A program made the translations under genes and the position numbers. A stretch of DNA of 64,000 nucleotides, taken from NCBI GenBank assembly GCA_022606425.2, contig JAHDVF020000106.1:1674001-1738000 (forward strand), in the 5' to 3' direction. Under the pieces are notes generated by a model. The model made no database searches and was not told the origin of the DNA. It worked only from the letters and a program-made list of their open reading frames with translations. Source of the stretch: Lepidostoma basale (lineage: Eukaryota > Arthropoda > Insecta > Trichoptera > Lepidostomatidae). Positions 1 through 10,240 of the stretch are shown here, in pieces (the stretch's first letter is position 1; each line of letters opens with the position of its first letter).

Positions 1-428
1 CTCTCTTTAGAATGAGGGCTTATGGTAGCTATCCGTGGCTCTATCCCATCGGAATGTTAGGGACCAATTCTCTGCAGCTTTGAAGAGACAGGTTTCTCCC
101 TATTTTTTTTAGATTAATCAGGAGATATTTTGAGAATTTGTGTTGGAGGGTGTGGGTTTTTTCGTTCCCGACAGATATCTACCACAGTGTTGGAATAGAG
201 TGTTCTTTCTGCCAACCGCAAAAACCAACCTGCCTCTAGTGATGCCGGTGGGAAAGCAAGTCTATTGAATATGATCACCTCGGAGAATCTTTCATATTAG
301 TGAAAGTATTTTCAGAAGACAAATACTCTCTTCTGACTTTAGAGAGTATCCTGTCTTCCTAAAAGTAGAACCATCACTCATGGTATTTTACCAATTAGAC
401 TTAACAAATAAATGTTTCATTTTCGCAG
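1..428 (+). other. Intron upstream of the fzr exon at 429
   Basis: AT-rich non-coding sequence that ends in a pyrimidine-rich tract and a CGCAG acceptor at 424-428, directly before the first fzr exon in the window. The rest of the fzr gene (N-terminal C-box region and first WD40 repeats) lies outside the window to the left. An imperfect inverted repeat around 290-360 (AAGTATTTTCAGAAGACA and its near-complement) is visible. I see no coding sequence here. Confidence 0.7.
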
Positions 429-1984
429 CATTCATTGTCTCCGGTGCAGACGTATTCGGCTCACTTGGCGGCCGTGAAGGCCATCGCGTGGTCCCCGCAC
501 CAGCACGGGCTCCTGGCCTCGGGCGGGGGGACGGCGGACCGCTGCATCCGCTTCTGGAACACCCTCACAGGCCAGCCCATGCAGTGCGTGGACACGGGCT
601 CTCAGGTGTGCAACCTGGCCTGGTCCAAGCACTCCAGCGAGCTGGTCTCCACGCACGGCTACTCCCAGAACCAGATCCTGGTCTGGAAGTACCCCTCTCT
701 GACGCAGGTGGGTTATTTATATCACTCCTATATTTACCAATGTAATACTTGGCCCTTACCCGAGTTATAGTGTAAACCTTTATTTATTGTTACTTGAGCA
801 TCTGTTCTATAGAAGTTTTGTTATATTTTATTGTAAGACATGTTTCACCTTGCTATGGCATTATCAAATGGCTTAGCAAGGTGTCGTTCCCAAGACCCAT
901 TTTCTATAAAATATAATAAAACAGATGTTTTGATGAATTGAAGGCTGGACATTACAAAGGTGTCAAGTGTACAAAAAGTCAAAAATGAGTTTTTAATGCC
1001 TATTGGTCTCAAAAATAAAAGCCAATAACTGTACAAAAGTGCGTAATGATTGAATAATATAGTGTAGTTCAAACGTCACCCTAAAGTTGCCACCTGTGGT
1101 ACATGACACATGGAACAAAAACCGTTTTTGCTTATTTTCTCTGCTTTATGTTTAAACCACATGACAATGATAAATGTAATGTCCAATGTTCAATTGATAT
1201 CGAACATAAACAGAATTCGGAAAAATCAACAAGTTACAATGTATGAATGTAGAGGAAGGTCAAGAGGTGTGTCAGGACAGAGCAATATGGCGGTCCATCC
1301 TCTCTGGCTATCTTTCCGGTAAAATGGCATGATGGTTAGTTAGATAGTTAGTTACAAAGTCTGTTTCCTAGAAGTTTTATCATATTTTATGAGAACGACA
1401 TGTTTCATCTTGATAAGCCAATCAAATGATAATACGTTTGCCAAGTGAGGAGTCGCGCGCGTGCATGATACGATGTATGAATGTTGAGGACGTGAGAGAA
1501 ATATATCAGGATAGAATAGTGTGGCGGTCCATTCTTTCTGCCTAACCCTTTGGGGAGGCGGTGTGATGGTTAGTTAGTTATGTTTATTAAATTATTATAA
1601 TTTTTATTAAATTATTATTTCAAAAAGTTTTGTTTTACTATTTATGTACCGATCACTGCGATGAATGAACAGATTTAACTTTTTTTGTAGATTATCCAGT
1701 TTTTTTTTTCTGACTACCCCGCATATAATCAAGTGTCTAATATATGCTTCGTAAATATTCTTAATGAACGTTTATTACATGAAATATTAAATTATTTTGA
1801 TTTCCAGGTAGCGAAGCTGACGGGTCACTCGTACCGCGTACTGTACTTGGCGCTGTCTCCGGACGGCGAGGCGATTGTCACCGGGGCCGGAGACGAAACT
1901 CTGAGATTCTGGAACGTGTTCTCCAAGACCACCTCCCACCGGGAGAACAAGAGCGTACTCAGCCTCTACACGGCCGTGAGATGA
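429..1984 (+). CDS. fzr: Fizzy-related / Cdh1, APC/C activator, C-terminal part (two exons)
   Basis: Exons 429-707 (93 codons, phase 0 at both ends) and 1808-1984 (58 codons plus TGA stop). Fzr/Cdh1 is the WD40 co-activator that brings D-box and KEN-box substrates to the anaphase-promoting complex and drives mitotic exit, G1 maintenance and endocycling. The translation carries the last WD40 repeats almost unchanged from known insect and vertebrate Cdh1. Examples are [20 protein letters not shown], the CIRFWNTL strand, and [14 protein letters not shown] in the last exon. The intervening intron starts GTGGGT and ends TTTCCAG. The chain ends ...SLYTAVR, so the C-terminal dipeptide is Val-Arg where Cdh1/Cdc20 proteins normally have the Ile-Arg tail that docks on the APC3 subunit. 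Only the last two exons are in the window. Exon GC is much higher than in flanking DNA, as in the other host genes here. Family identity is very secure. Confidence 0.97.
798..931. repeat. Fold-back element, ACATGT family, in the last fzr intron
   Basis: Inverted repeat with outer arms TGTTCTATAGAAGTTTT... and ...AAAACAGATGTTTT. The - strand of the left arm reads TTGATAA, T, a GCC...GG(U/C) hairpin, GAA, ACATGT, C. This is the degenerate hammerhead-like layout also found at 4978, 7822, 23380, 26970, 36285 and 58735. In this family the first and sixth core bases are changed relative to CTGANGA, so activity is not expected. Confidence 0.6.
1236..1578 (+). repeat. Two 3'-end fragments of the RTE-like LINE-A family
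   Basis: 1236-1350 and 1463-1578 each match the 3' terminal coding end of the LINE at 40758-42180 (tract encoding [20 protein letters not shown]). Each ends in a GTTA-repeat tail (GGTTAGTTAG). An ACATGT-family fold-back fragment sits between them at about 1362-1440. All three lie in the last intron of fzr. Confidence 0.75.
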
Positions 1985-2744
1985 AATGTCATCCATCAGG
2001 ATAAGGACAGCGTAATTACCCGACGCTTATAGCATTCAACTAATTAAGAACTCTGACACGCCAACCGTCTATGACACTTCATTCTTGTAGACGAAAACAA
2101 TTGTTAACAAAAGAATATTTTTGAATTAATATTCCAGATACAAAAATTTAAAAGTAGTGTACCATAACTGTACATATAGTTTCTTTAAACTAACGGCTTT
2201 TTTTGTATTCTAGGTCAAATGATATAGTTTTTTTTATAATTTATTATAATCTATAATATACTTACAAAGATTTTTTATTGTAGAATATTGTAGCGTATTT
2301 TTGATTTCTTTATTTATTTTTTGTGAATATGTTGTTGTTAGTGAAAGAATATATTTTCTATAAAAATGTATACCCTTAAATATGTATTTCTTAGACTCTC
2401 GTCATTTGCGGATATATTTATGAACTTTTCTCTAATAGATACTAGCTTTTAAGATTTTTTATTAGATATATCGATAATGCCAATGGTATGTTTGGATTCA
2501 ATTTAATATAAATTTTCTTTTTCGATTTATAAGTTGTGGCCATTGTAAATTGTAAATATTATTAAATGATATCGTAAAGTAACATTTGAGATCGGAGGAT
2601 CGCGGAATCAAGTCCTGTTGTGTTTTGACCATTATTGACACGTTTAAAAACAATTCTAAAACAGATCATATTATTTTTGAAGCATTCACTTTGTGGTTAG
2701 ACATTTAAAACTTATAGATATAAAATATTTAAAAAATTGTATTA
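1985..2744 (+). other. fzr 3' flank / likely 3' UTR
   Basis: AT-rich sequence after the fzr stop codon. No ORF, RNA gene or transposon end is recognised. The 3' UTR presumably lies here, but I could not place a convincing canonical AATAAA signal. Confidence 0.4.
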
Positions 2745-2885
2745 AACCACGATGGTTCTTATAATTGATGCCAACAGGGCAATATAATAACTGGGTTAAC
2801 GGAGATTCTCTTCTAATTTCTTTGAGAGTTATTATTGCCCGGATAAAGCTTGGGTCCGAGCGAAACTAGTTGACATTAATTATAA
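2745..2885. repeat. Fold-back element, ACTAGT family, with hammerhead relic
   Basis: Diverged copy of the palindrome around 14357-14468. The right arm (+) shows CGGATAA, A, a GCTTG-loop hairpin, GAA at 2862-2864, ACTAGT at 2865-2870 and then TGAC. The core has two changes from CTGATGA, so it is a relic. The left end TAATTGATGCCAAC matches the right end of the 14.4 kb copy in reverse complement. Confidence 0.65.
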
Positions 2886-3345
2886 TAATCTTCTTCTTCT
2901 TCAAGTGCCCTGTTGGGTCCCCTCAACTTTGGCGATCACCTCGGTGAACCTGTCCCTGTCTTGCGCCGCTCGGAACAGCTCCTCCGCACTTCGGATGCTG
3001 GTTCACTCCCTCACGTTTCGTAGCCAGGACATTTGTCTCCTATCCGGCCCTCGGCATCCTTCAATTTTCCCCTCCAATATCAGTTGAAGAAGGTGCTACT
3101 TTTCCCCACGCAGTATATGACCCAGATATGAGATCTTTCGAACCTTGATAGTTGATAACAGTTCCCTGTCAACTCTAGCTCGCCTCAGGACTTCAGTATT
3201 GGTAACCATGTCTGTCCAGGGGAACTCTGAACATTCGGTGATGGAGCCACATTTCAAATGCTTCCAGTCTGTTCATTGAGTTAACTTTCAAGGTCCACGT
3301 TTCACATCTTTACAATAAAACAGACCACACATAGCATGGTAAATA
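2886..3345 (-). mobile_element. LINE-B (RTE-like) 3' coding fragment
   Basis: The - strand conceptually encodes the degraded C-terminal region of an RTE-like retrotransposon polyprotein (HIWVIYCVGK, RSCSERRKTG, broken by stops and frameshifts). The same domain is on the + strand at 18530-18860. It is a truncated, dead copy. Confidence 0.6.
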
Positions 3346-3359
3346 CAAAGATCATATTA

Positions 3360-3715
3360 TTTTCTTCTTCCTAGCCTATGTGTATGGCTTCTCCAGGACT
3401 ATCCGTCCTTGGTGGCGTCTGGTAGGACCCAGTCTCTTTTGAAACTATGTTGATAAGTCTCATCCACATCAACTTGGGCCTACCACGTCCTCTAGGTTGC
3501 GGGTTCATCTATTTAGCTGTACATTCTCAGATGATTTTCTTCCAACTTCTTTGAGATTGGCCTCACTTTGAAACTGACACAAATGTAGATATTCCTGATG
3601 TGTTTGAGCAGCGTTAGTGTGCCGGCCCGTGTAAGCATCCTCACTTCAGCGCTGTGCATTCTGTCATCATGTTGTTTTTTTTACCGGCCAGCACTGCGAA
3701 ACGTAGGTACATGAT
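3360..3715 (-). mobile_element. LINE fragment, probably RTE-like
   Basis: The - strand contains an arginine- and proline-rich GRGRPKLMWMRL-type motif seen near the 3' end of RTE-like LINE proteins. Frames are broken. AT-rich DNA with nothing recognisable follows to about 4110. Confidence 0.5.
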
Positions 3716-4114
3716 TTTAAAAATACAAAATATTATTGTTCATATTTTTTAAATGTCTTATTCCAACGTGTATTGAATGAAGCAATATTTCAATAATAAG
3801 TATTCCATTTAGAATAGCAATCAACATTGTGCCTCCTATATTAGCCATATACCGCGGACCTGCCAAATATGTCTTGTTTCATTCTTAGTAAATGTAATTA
3901 TAAAATTTAAAAAAAACCAATCCTATTGTAGAAAGCAATAAGTTTGTGGTATGACATAGGATTAGATTTATTCAATTATCAAATGATTTTCATAACTTGT
4001 ATTATGGTGAAAACACTAAAACTCTGGACGCTACAAAAATCGTAGATTTTATTATGATGTAAAAACAGATCGAAATTAACATTTTTATATTTTAGTATTT
4101 ATGATCCTAATTTG

Positions 4115-4375
4115 CACAGAGGCGCTTCGAAGTTCTCCTGTATTGAAGGCGATTCATCTTCTAAACGAGGCGACAACGGAGATAGCCTCTTTAACCTCTT
4201 TAGATGAAATTATAGCAAATTTGTGAATACCCTTACGATAAAAGCGATTACTGTCATATTTCTATTCACATAGTTCTATACATTTTTCCTTTAATGTCCT
4301 TTTGTTCCCACCCTTTACATAAATTTGGCTCGCGCTGTGATGTAAAGAGCTATTCAACAATATAATAATAACCTG
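4115..4375 (+). mobile_element. SINE with non-tRNA-like head and the shared SINE tail
   Basis: The head (GCACAGAGGCGCTTCGAAG...) is repeated at 22340 but lacks the tRNA A/B boxes of the SINE at 61530. The 3' part (CCCTTTACATAAATTTGGCT, then GATGTAAAGAGC, an ATTCAACAA box and an AAT-rich tail) is the same tail as in the tRNA-headed SINEs at 8703, 17640 and 61530. Confidence 0.7.
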
Positions 4376-4578
4376 TTCTCTAATGAGGAAATAAAGTGTA
4401 TTAACTGCAAAAGCAATATTGAAACTCTTTGAAAATATTGATATGTAAATTTTGTTTTGATGTTTTTTTATGTGGTTTTAATAATGCAGTCTATAGATGT
4501 CAGATGACATAACATGTTATGATCTATTCACACAATTTAATGTGTACAAAACTGTTTAGCTTAAGGTAATAATTGACT

Positions 4579-4764
4579 TTAACACGTTGACTGCAGAGCA
4601 CTGACCGAGAACCCAAACGGCGGAGCCCTGTCAGTTTAGTCGCCAGGGAATGGTTCATCAGTTTCTAATAAAACCAAACGGTATAGGGCCTGACCTGGAC
4701 GGGGGTCCGCCGTTTGGTCTCCACTTACCCCTGTCCTGGTCAGTGCTTGCAGTCAACATGTTAA
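4579..4764. mobile_element. TTAA-flanked MITE (piggyBac-type), CACGTTGACTGC family
   Basis: TTAA at 4579-4582, then terminal repeat CACGTTGACTGCA. The right end is TGCAGTCAACATG followed by TTAA at 4761-4764. Total 186 bp and non-coding. TTAA target duplication and short TIRs are the signature of piggyBac-mobilised MITEs. Another copy lies at 16616-16817, and a one-ended copy starts at 5885. Confidence 0.85.
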
Positions 4765-4977
4765 ATTCATAGTAAAATTGATTTATGATTTTTCCCTCCA
4801 TCATTCGCATCTACCTCGCTAAATAAATGTGTTATGCAGTTACAAGTCACTTGTTTGTCCCGAGTGAGATGAGATTAGTTGATTTCTGTTGTTTATCCTT
4901 ATCAGTAGACTCATTTTCTTACTCTGCACGAATGTGTTAAAACACTTTTTTACGCTTTTGAGTTTATTTTTTTTGAC

Positions 4978-5165
4978 ATGGAAGTTTTATTATATTTTAT
5001 AGGAATGACATGTTTCACTTTGCTAAAGTAATATCAAATGTTATTAGTTTTACTCGCCTTAGTGAAAGATTGTCATTCCCATAAAATATAATAAAACTTC
5101 TAGAAAACAAATGTTTTCATTCATATTTAATATGGTGTTTTACATCATTGTTCAAGAAACAATTT
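4978..5165. repeat. Fold-back element, ACATGT family
   Basis: Arms are GAAGTTTTATTATATTTTAT and its complement ending near 5095, then a trailing CATTGTTCAAGAAACAATTT segment found after most copies of this family. The left arm read on the - strand has the hammerhead-like order (ATTTGATATTACTTTAGC..., GAA, ACATGT, C) with a damaged core. Confidence 0.65.
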
Positions 5166-5181
5166 ATTTATTTTTTCTCGA

Positions 5182-5285
5182 CATGTTTCGAAGGTCGTTC
5201 ACTCGATGAAAAAGGTGTAAAACCTTATATCGGTCTTCAAATCTTTGGAACATGTCGAGAAAATATACTCAAAAGTGGAAAAACC
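5182..5285. repeat. Fold-back element, CTCGACATGT family
   Basis: Inverted arms TTTCTCGACATGTTTCGAAG at the left and GAACATGTCGAGAAAATA at the right. It is a diverged copy of the element at 48440-48545, whose left arm is a near-complete hammerhead motif. Here the core regions are disrupted on both strands. Confidence 0.65.
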
Positions 5286-5299
5286 ACGGTTTTAAATCT

Positions 5300-5660
5300 A
5301 ACTAACTAACTAACTATCACGCCGTTTCTCCGGAGGAGTCGGTAGAGAGGATGGAACGCCACCCTGTTCTATTCTGACAACTCTTGCTCCTTTTCTACGT
5401 TCACACATTGTGACAAGCACGCTCATTGATTGTTCCTGTTTCGAACATGACCGTATTTCAGTAATTGATTAGTCGAGGTAGACCGAGGAAAACATGGCAT
5501 GACCAGATTAATCAAATTTTAAAGGTTGGTCATGTCAGAAGCCGGAAGAATCGATGTGCGTGTATGACTCGATGTATGAATGCGGAGGAAGCTAGAGAGG
5601 TTTGATTAGTTTGGTTTTGCCATGTTTTCCTTGGCCTTCTGAGACTTTTTTCCATAAGTT
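5300..5660. repeat. Composite of inverted LINE-A 3' fragments
   Basis: 5300-5475 is a - strand LINE-A 3' end that starts at a TAAC-repeat tail. 5475-5605 is a + strand piece (GTAGACCGAGGAAAACATGG...). 5603-5660 is again - strand. The junctions give an inverted arrangement of one family. Apparent ORFs here are LINE shadows. Confidence 0.7.
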
Positions 5661-5884
5661 TCCATAGGTCATAGAAGTCATAGAAAATATTCTTCATTAT
5701 GGAATTCCACACTGTTAACGCTGTAAATTTATCTCCAGTAGACTGTTTATGAGTAAAAAATTTCATATGTCTCAAGCCGTTATTCTTTTCACTAATATAT
5801 TTCACGCTATAAATGTGTTTGAACGTTAAATTAATAAGTTATTTTTAACATCAATCAACAGAGGTTTGCTTATAGCCTGTATAG

Positions 5885-6060
5885 TTAACACACGTTGACT
5901 GCTAATGACGCATATCTGCGTCAAAGTATGCTTTGTAGCCACACTGAGAACGCATATATGGGTCATGCTTCCTGTAGAGTGTGTATCAACTGATTTTTTG
6001 TATAGTTTGGTACAATGTCCTACAATAATTACACAGTACACCGCAAGACGTTTAATTGGA
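5885..6060 (+). mobile_element. One-ended TTAA element, CACGTTGACTGC family
   Basis: TTAACA then CACGTTGACTGC at the left, followed by an internal near-palindrome (GACGCATATCTGCGTC). No matching right terminal repeat is found nearby, so the copy is truncated or diverged. Confidence 0.45.
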
Positions 6061-6157
6061 AGCGGAATTCCCGTTGCGTAGCATTCAGTGTGAGTAGTTA
6101 TTAGGTATTATATACAGCAGTGAACAATAATAAAAACATATATTTAGATTTTTTTTT

Positions 6158-6273
6158 TACAAAATTTTGAATGTATACAAATACTTGTAGACGAATACTG
6201 GATTTTACTGGTTATCAATGGGTAAAATCCAGTATTCGTCTATAAGTATTTGTATACATTCAAAATGTTGTAA
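6158..6273. repeat. Long near-perfect hairpin
   Basis: Arms of about 48 bp (AATGTATACAAATACTTGTA and the complement) separated by a short loop around TGGTTATCAATGG. A few mismatches only, so recent or maintained. Not related in sequence to the hammerhead fold-backs. Confidence 0.8.
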
Positions 6274-6479
6274 AAAAAAACAAAAACTGGTCCAAATTAT
6301 AGCATGATTGGAGTGACATCTCCAGGCGTTTTCTAGCAATGCGCTAATGGCGGTATCCTTTCACATTGTGTTAAAAAGATCTTCTGCTCAATGCTTAAAA
6401 TACAATCTTCATAGATGGCGTTAGTATGTAAATTGAAAAACTACCATGTAAAAAGTGGTGTTACAGATTAACATATATA

Positions 6480-6660
6480 CAACTTCCAAAAAAATTTGCC
6501 AGACATGGTGGTCATAAGAAAAAAAGGTGGAATAGGGAATGTTGTATTACATAAAGCGTGCGCTTAACCCAACCAATGACAGGTCATAAGTCCTGTAAAC
6601 ACCTCGATCAACCATATTCTATTTCCAATTTGCATCTTCGTCTCTATTGAGATACAATTA
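6480..6660. repeat. Interspersed repeat, second copy inverted at 30290-30420
   Basis: Contains CAATGACAGGTCATAAGTCC and TCTCTATTGAGATACAATTA. The reverse complement of the same block is at 30290-30420. Unclassified. The DNA from here to 7100 is otherwise featureless and AT-rich. Confidence 0.55.
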
Positions 6661-7140
6661 ATTCATATATTTAGATTGTCTATTTCACTTGGGACACGTA
6701 ACAGACTTATTTCCATTTTGGTTTGAATATTATTAGATATGAAATTTTGTTAAGATCTAGTTTTAATCGCCGATTTCATACAGCTTTCGGCTATCCAGTG
6801 GATACTGCCATACGAATCTAAGCGTTTGTATTTCTTGTTATTTGGGGACACCAAAGTTTACGTACTATATTTATGTTTTAAATATCCCCAGATACATGTC
6901 TGATTTAGAACAACATTTCTAAATTTGTTTGTTATTTCACGTGAGATTAGATTATTAAGAAATATTTAAAAGTTTTTACTGAAAAATGTTTTAGCTGTCA
7001 AGTAAACAAGGTTTTGACTAATCAAAATTCATTATTAAAACTTTGGAAAGAAGCTATTACTTGGCGGTTTGAAATATTTAAAATTAGAATTAAACACTTT
7101 TAAAACGTTGTATAAAACCACTTTATTTTGAGTCAGGAGC

Positions 7141-7178
7141 GCCAACTGGTTTCACTCTGTAATGAGCTTCGTCAGGGC
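7141..7178 (-). ncRNA. Hammerhead ribozyme-like motif, ACCGGT family, unit 1
   Basis: Read on the - strand: GCC stem I, CTGACGA core, extra A, GCTC-ATTACA-GAGT stem II hairpin (one G-U pair), GAA, ACCAGT stem III, T at the cleavage position, GGC stem I partner. All conserved core positions are present. Stem III has one mismatch. Type I layout is inferred. Confidence 0.6.
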
Positions 7179-7269
7179 TATACACAAACAGTTTTTTAAT
7201 GAAACTGAGAATGAAACTGGTTGGCGCTCCTGACTCAAAATAATATTATTATTATTTTGAGTCAGGAGC

Positions 7270-7307
7270 GCCAACCGGTTTCACTCTGTAACGAGCTTCG
7301 TCAGGGC
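7270..7307 (-). ncRNA. Hammerhead ribozyme-like motif, ACCGGT family, unit 3
   Basis: The most regular copy of its family: GCC, CTGACGA, A, GCTC-GTTACA-GAGT, GAA, ACCGGT (perfect palindrome), T, GGC. Stem I inner helix is 3 bp. Stem III has no loop, so cleavage would need two copies pairing through ACCGGT, as in known minimal type I double hammerheads. Predicted cleavage is after the T before GGC. Confidence 0.65.
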
Positions 7308-7330
7308 TATACATAAACTGTTTGTGTATA

Positions 7331-7368
7331 GCCCTGACGAAGCTCGTTACAGAATGAAACCGGTTGGC
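7331..7368 (+). ncRNA. Hammerhead ribozyme-like motif, ACCGGT family, unit 4
   Basis: GCC 7331-7333, CTGACGA 7334-7340, extra A, stem II GCTC...GAAT (one mismatch against the other units), GAA 7356-7358, ACCGGT 7359-7364, T 7365, GGC 7366-7368. The core is complete. Confidence 0.6.
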
Positions 7369-7394
7369 GCTCCTGACTCAAAATAAAGTGCATG

Positions 7395-7625
7395 CAAGTA
7401 AAATCATGTTTACCACCCCTGATCTGTATGTATATAAAGGGCCAAGTTTACAATAGTGTTACCAGTCTGTCGATGCCAGCGAGCCTGGCGAAACCGGTCG
7501 CTGTCTAAATAAAGACAAAAGTGGAAGTAGTTAAAAAACATTGTTTTATTTAATTATTATTTAAAATGAACTTCCATCAAGACATTTCAGTAAAATCATT
7601 TGATTATCCCAAAATAAAGTGGTTG
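7395..7625 (+). repeat. CAGCGAG/ACCGGTC fold-back family copy with collapsed hammerhead
   Basis: 7477-7505 holds CAGCGAG-CCTGGC-GAA-ACCGGT-C-GCTG. The 3' half of a hammerhead (GAA, palindromic stem III, C, stem I) is kept, but stem II and half of the core are replaced by GGC. The downstream body (AATAAAGACAAAAGTGGAAG, then AACATTGTTTTATTTAATTA) recurs at 19545, 34195, 42299 and 48175. Confidence 0.7.
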
Positions 7626-7821
7626 TTTTATAAAACGTTTTAAAAGTGTTTAATTCTAATTTTAAATATTATTTATCAAAATTCTACAGTGTAAATATCC
7701 TTTAGAATTTATGTTTTTTAAATGGATAATGTATAATTTTTTTCAGTACTAATGTTTTTTTTTCCTATTTATTGTTTCTTGAACAATGATCTTAAAATCT
7801 ATGTTAATCATTAATAGGAAT

Positions 7822-8005
7822 TAAAACATCTGTTTTATACATAAGTATAACATAAGTTTTATGATATTTAATAGGAATAACATGTCTCACCTTGCTAAGG
7901 TATTATAAAAAAAACATTTGATAATGTCCTAACATAGGTGAAACATGGCATTTCCATAAAATATATGAAAACTTCTAAAAAAAACAGATACATATTTTCA
8001 TTTGA
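7822..8005. repeat. Fold-back element, ACATGT family
   Basis: Inverted arms with AACATCTGTTTTAT at the left and its complement near the right end. Internal motifs TGCTAAGGTATTAT and GGTGAAACATGG mark the two degenerate hammerhead arms. Confidence 0.6.
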
Positions 8006-8702
8006 ATTAATTATATAATTTACTCGTATTTAAGGTATGTGGGAATTTTTTGTGCAATTTAGTTTTTAATTTAATTTTAAATTATTTCCTCTATTTAAAA
8101 AAAATTATCGTAATGTCATCTTGATAAATTATTTTTGGCTTTGTATGAAAATACTTTTAACATTTTTAATGTAAGTTTTTTTTACGTTTCTGCTTTTGAA
8201 TTTGGAACGAAGATAAATGATTCCTAAATTGATTTGATTTGTTTGAAATCATCTTTGGTACCTCTTAGAAAGGGTTGTAAAATTTGTTTTGTAATGCGGT
8301 GTAATACTGTCCCTTTTTAGGAAGTACCAGTAATTTTGTTATTCACGTGAATGAACTGTTTAATTTAATTATTAATTAAGTTCCGTGGCATTGTGGAATG
8401 AAGGAGTTAAACGTGAACCGACAGCCATTTTGTTGAAACTATTTTAAACATAATGGCGCCATTTCGTTCACATTTATCTCTAACAGTTCTCTTAAATTAT
8501 CAGTTTATGGTTTATCCGATGTGTGTATATTGAAAATGAATATATATTTTTTTGCTGTGATATATTTTATCATAAACTTGAAAAGGCTATGCCAAAAATG
8601 TAACAGGATAACTTGTAATAATTTATATTACATCTAACTTTATTTATTATGTTGAAGACGGTGGTATTATTCTTTTCAAATTCAGCTTTATTCTCATTGT
8701 CA

Positions 8703-8910
8703 ATTGGACGACCTTCGTGATCGAGTGGAAAGTGTTCGATTCCCAGCGATAGTGTAATTGTCACTCTGTCTTTGGTCTGGTGTAGAATTCACGTGATAAT
8801 AAAATGGCGATCATGAGAATCAATATGATAACTATACCCTTTACATCATTTGGCTCGTGATGTAATGATGTAAAGAGTGATTCATTAAAATTATAATAAT
8901 AATAAATGGA
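8703..8910 (+). mobile_element. tRNA-derived SINE, internally deleted head
   Basis: The head starts ACGACCTTCGTG like the full copy at 61530 but lacks the stretch between the A and B boxes. The body (CTGTCTTTGGTCTGGTGTAG...) and tail (GATGTAAAGAGTGATTCA, AAT repeats) are intact. Confidence 0.8.
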
Positions 8911-10240
8911 ATACTGCTGAATTTGGATGTAATGTGACCATGGACAAAATCTAATGTATAAATTTTAGTTGTAGAAAAATATCTATGGTCCAGTGTGAAA
9001 ATAATATGTATTTTCATTTCACAATTATGCTAAATGATAATTACTATGTACTATTATTAAGGTCAGTTTTAATATGAATTTTACTATACTAGTTGCAATC
9101 CGTGAAATATTCACAGAAGTAAACCAAATTCCACATTCAGTTTCATGGTTTGTTTGTTTGTTTAATGTCATACAGCAATAAATATAACAAAATTCATAAT
9201 AATTCAGATACGTTCACAGGCATGCGCATCGTGTGCCTTTTCAATTACTTTCGCAAAGAATCAAAGTATTTAAATCTCGCTCTGTTCTATTTAAAATACT
9301 CTCGTACTCTTTCTTTGACGACATGGGTATTTTTGCCTTTTTGTATTATGATTTTATGGGAGTGACTCCCGCGAGATATTAAATACTTACTACAGAGTTT
9401 TGAGTTTTACATCGTTGTTCAAGAAACAATATATGAAATGGATAATGTTTGCTAGAATTATTTGGTTTTGGTTTGGATCACGATTTGGGTCTTTTTGAGT
9501 TGCATCAACAACACTGTTATTTTCTTTTGTCTTAAACTACACACTGGACGGTTGATATATTTTTGTTTTGAGGCAAAGTGTTTGTGGGAAATATTTGCAA
9601 TATTTTGTAGCACAAATCGACAGTTTCAGCAGAAGTTAATGAAATAAATATGCTATTTAATCTAAGTATTTGTAAATTTTTGAAGTCTTAGTTTCTAAAA
9701 TGAATTTGGTATGCCTAAACCTTAGGGATTGTGTTCATAATAGATTAATTACACAAGCTATGAAATGTGGATTGGTCGTGTCTGAGCCAGTTTGGCTATT
9801 TATCAACTAAATAGTAGATATTGTTTTTCTTTATAAAAGTACATATTTTATTTTATATGTGTTTGGAGTGTATTTGTTGCGAAATAAAATTTTGCCGCTT
9901 AAATGTATTTTTATTTGATTTCTTCACCTGTCACTTATGTGCTCCTTGTAAAAAAAATCAAGAAATGTTCTCGGCTACTGTTCATCATAAGCCCCCTGGA
10001 AGAATGAATTTCAATGTTTCATTAGTTAATTAAATACGAAATTAATCCAATACCTTTTATATTTAAAAAAAAAAATACACTTGAGATTACTACTATATTA
10101 CTTATAAGATTGCTAAAATCATATTTTCAACCTCAACCATTCTGGACTCCTGGTTATGGCATATTCAAAAATATGTATATTTTAAAACTCTGAAGTATAT
10201 AATGAAATGAAATAATTCCAACATTACTTAGCTAAATAAA
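8911..10240. other. AT-rich intergenic stretch, no gene recognised
   Basis: Contains short AT-rich ORFs with no family resemblance and a CATTGTTCAAGAAACAAT segment near 9410 that belongs to the ACATGT fold-back family. I see nothing else supportable. Confidence 0.6.

Larger units (their letters stand above)
7105..7390. repeat. Four-unit fold-back array of the ACCGGT hammerhead family
   Basis: Units in order: inverted (7131-7200), direct truncated (7205-7245), inverted (7256-7310) and direct (7320-7385). Each full unit carries a hammerhead motif with GCC before the core and GGC after the cleavage base, then CGCTCCTGACTC. The third and fourth units form one palindrome with centre near 7315. 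An AAT/ATT simple repeat joins units two and three. Confidence 0.85.

Noticed and set aside
798..931. Active hammerhead in the ACATGT fold-back family
   Set aside because: All copies have TTGATAA or similar in place of CTGANGA. Two invariant bases are changed, so only relic status is claimed.
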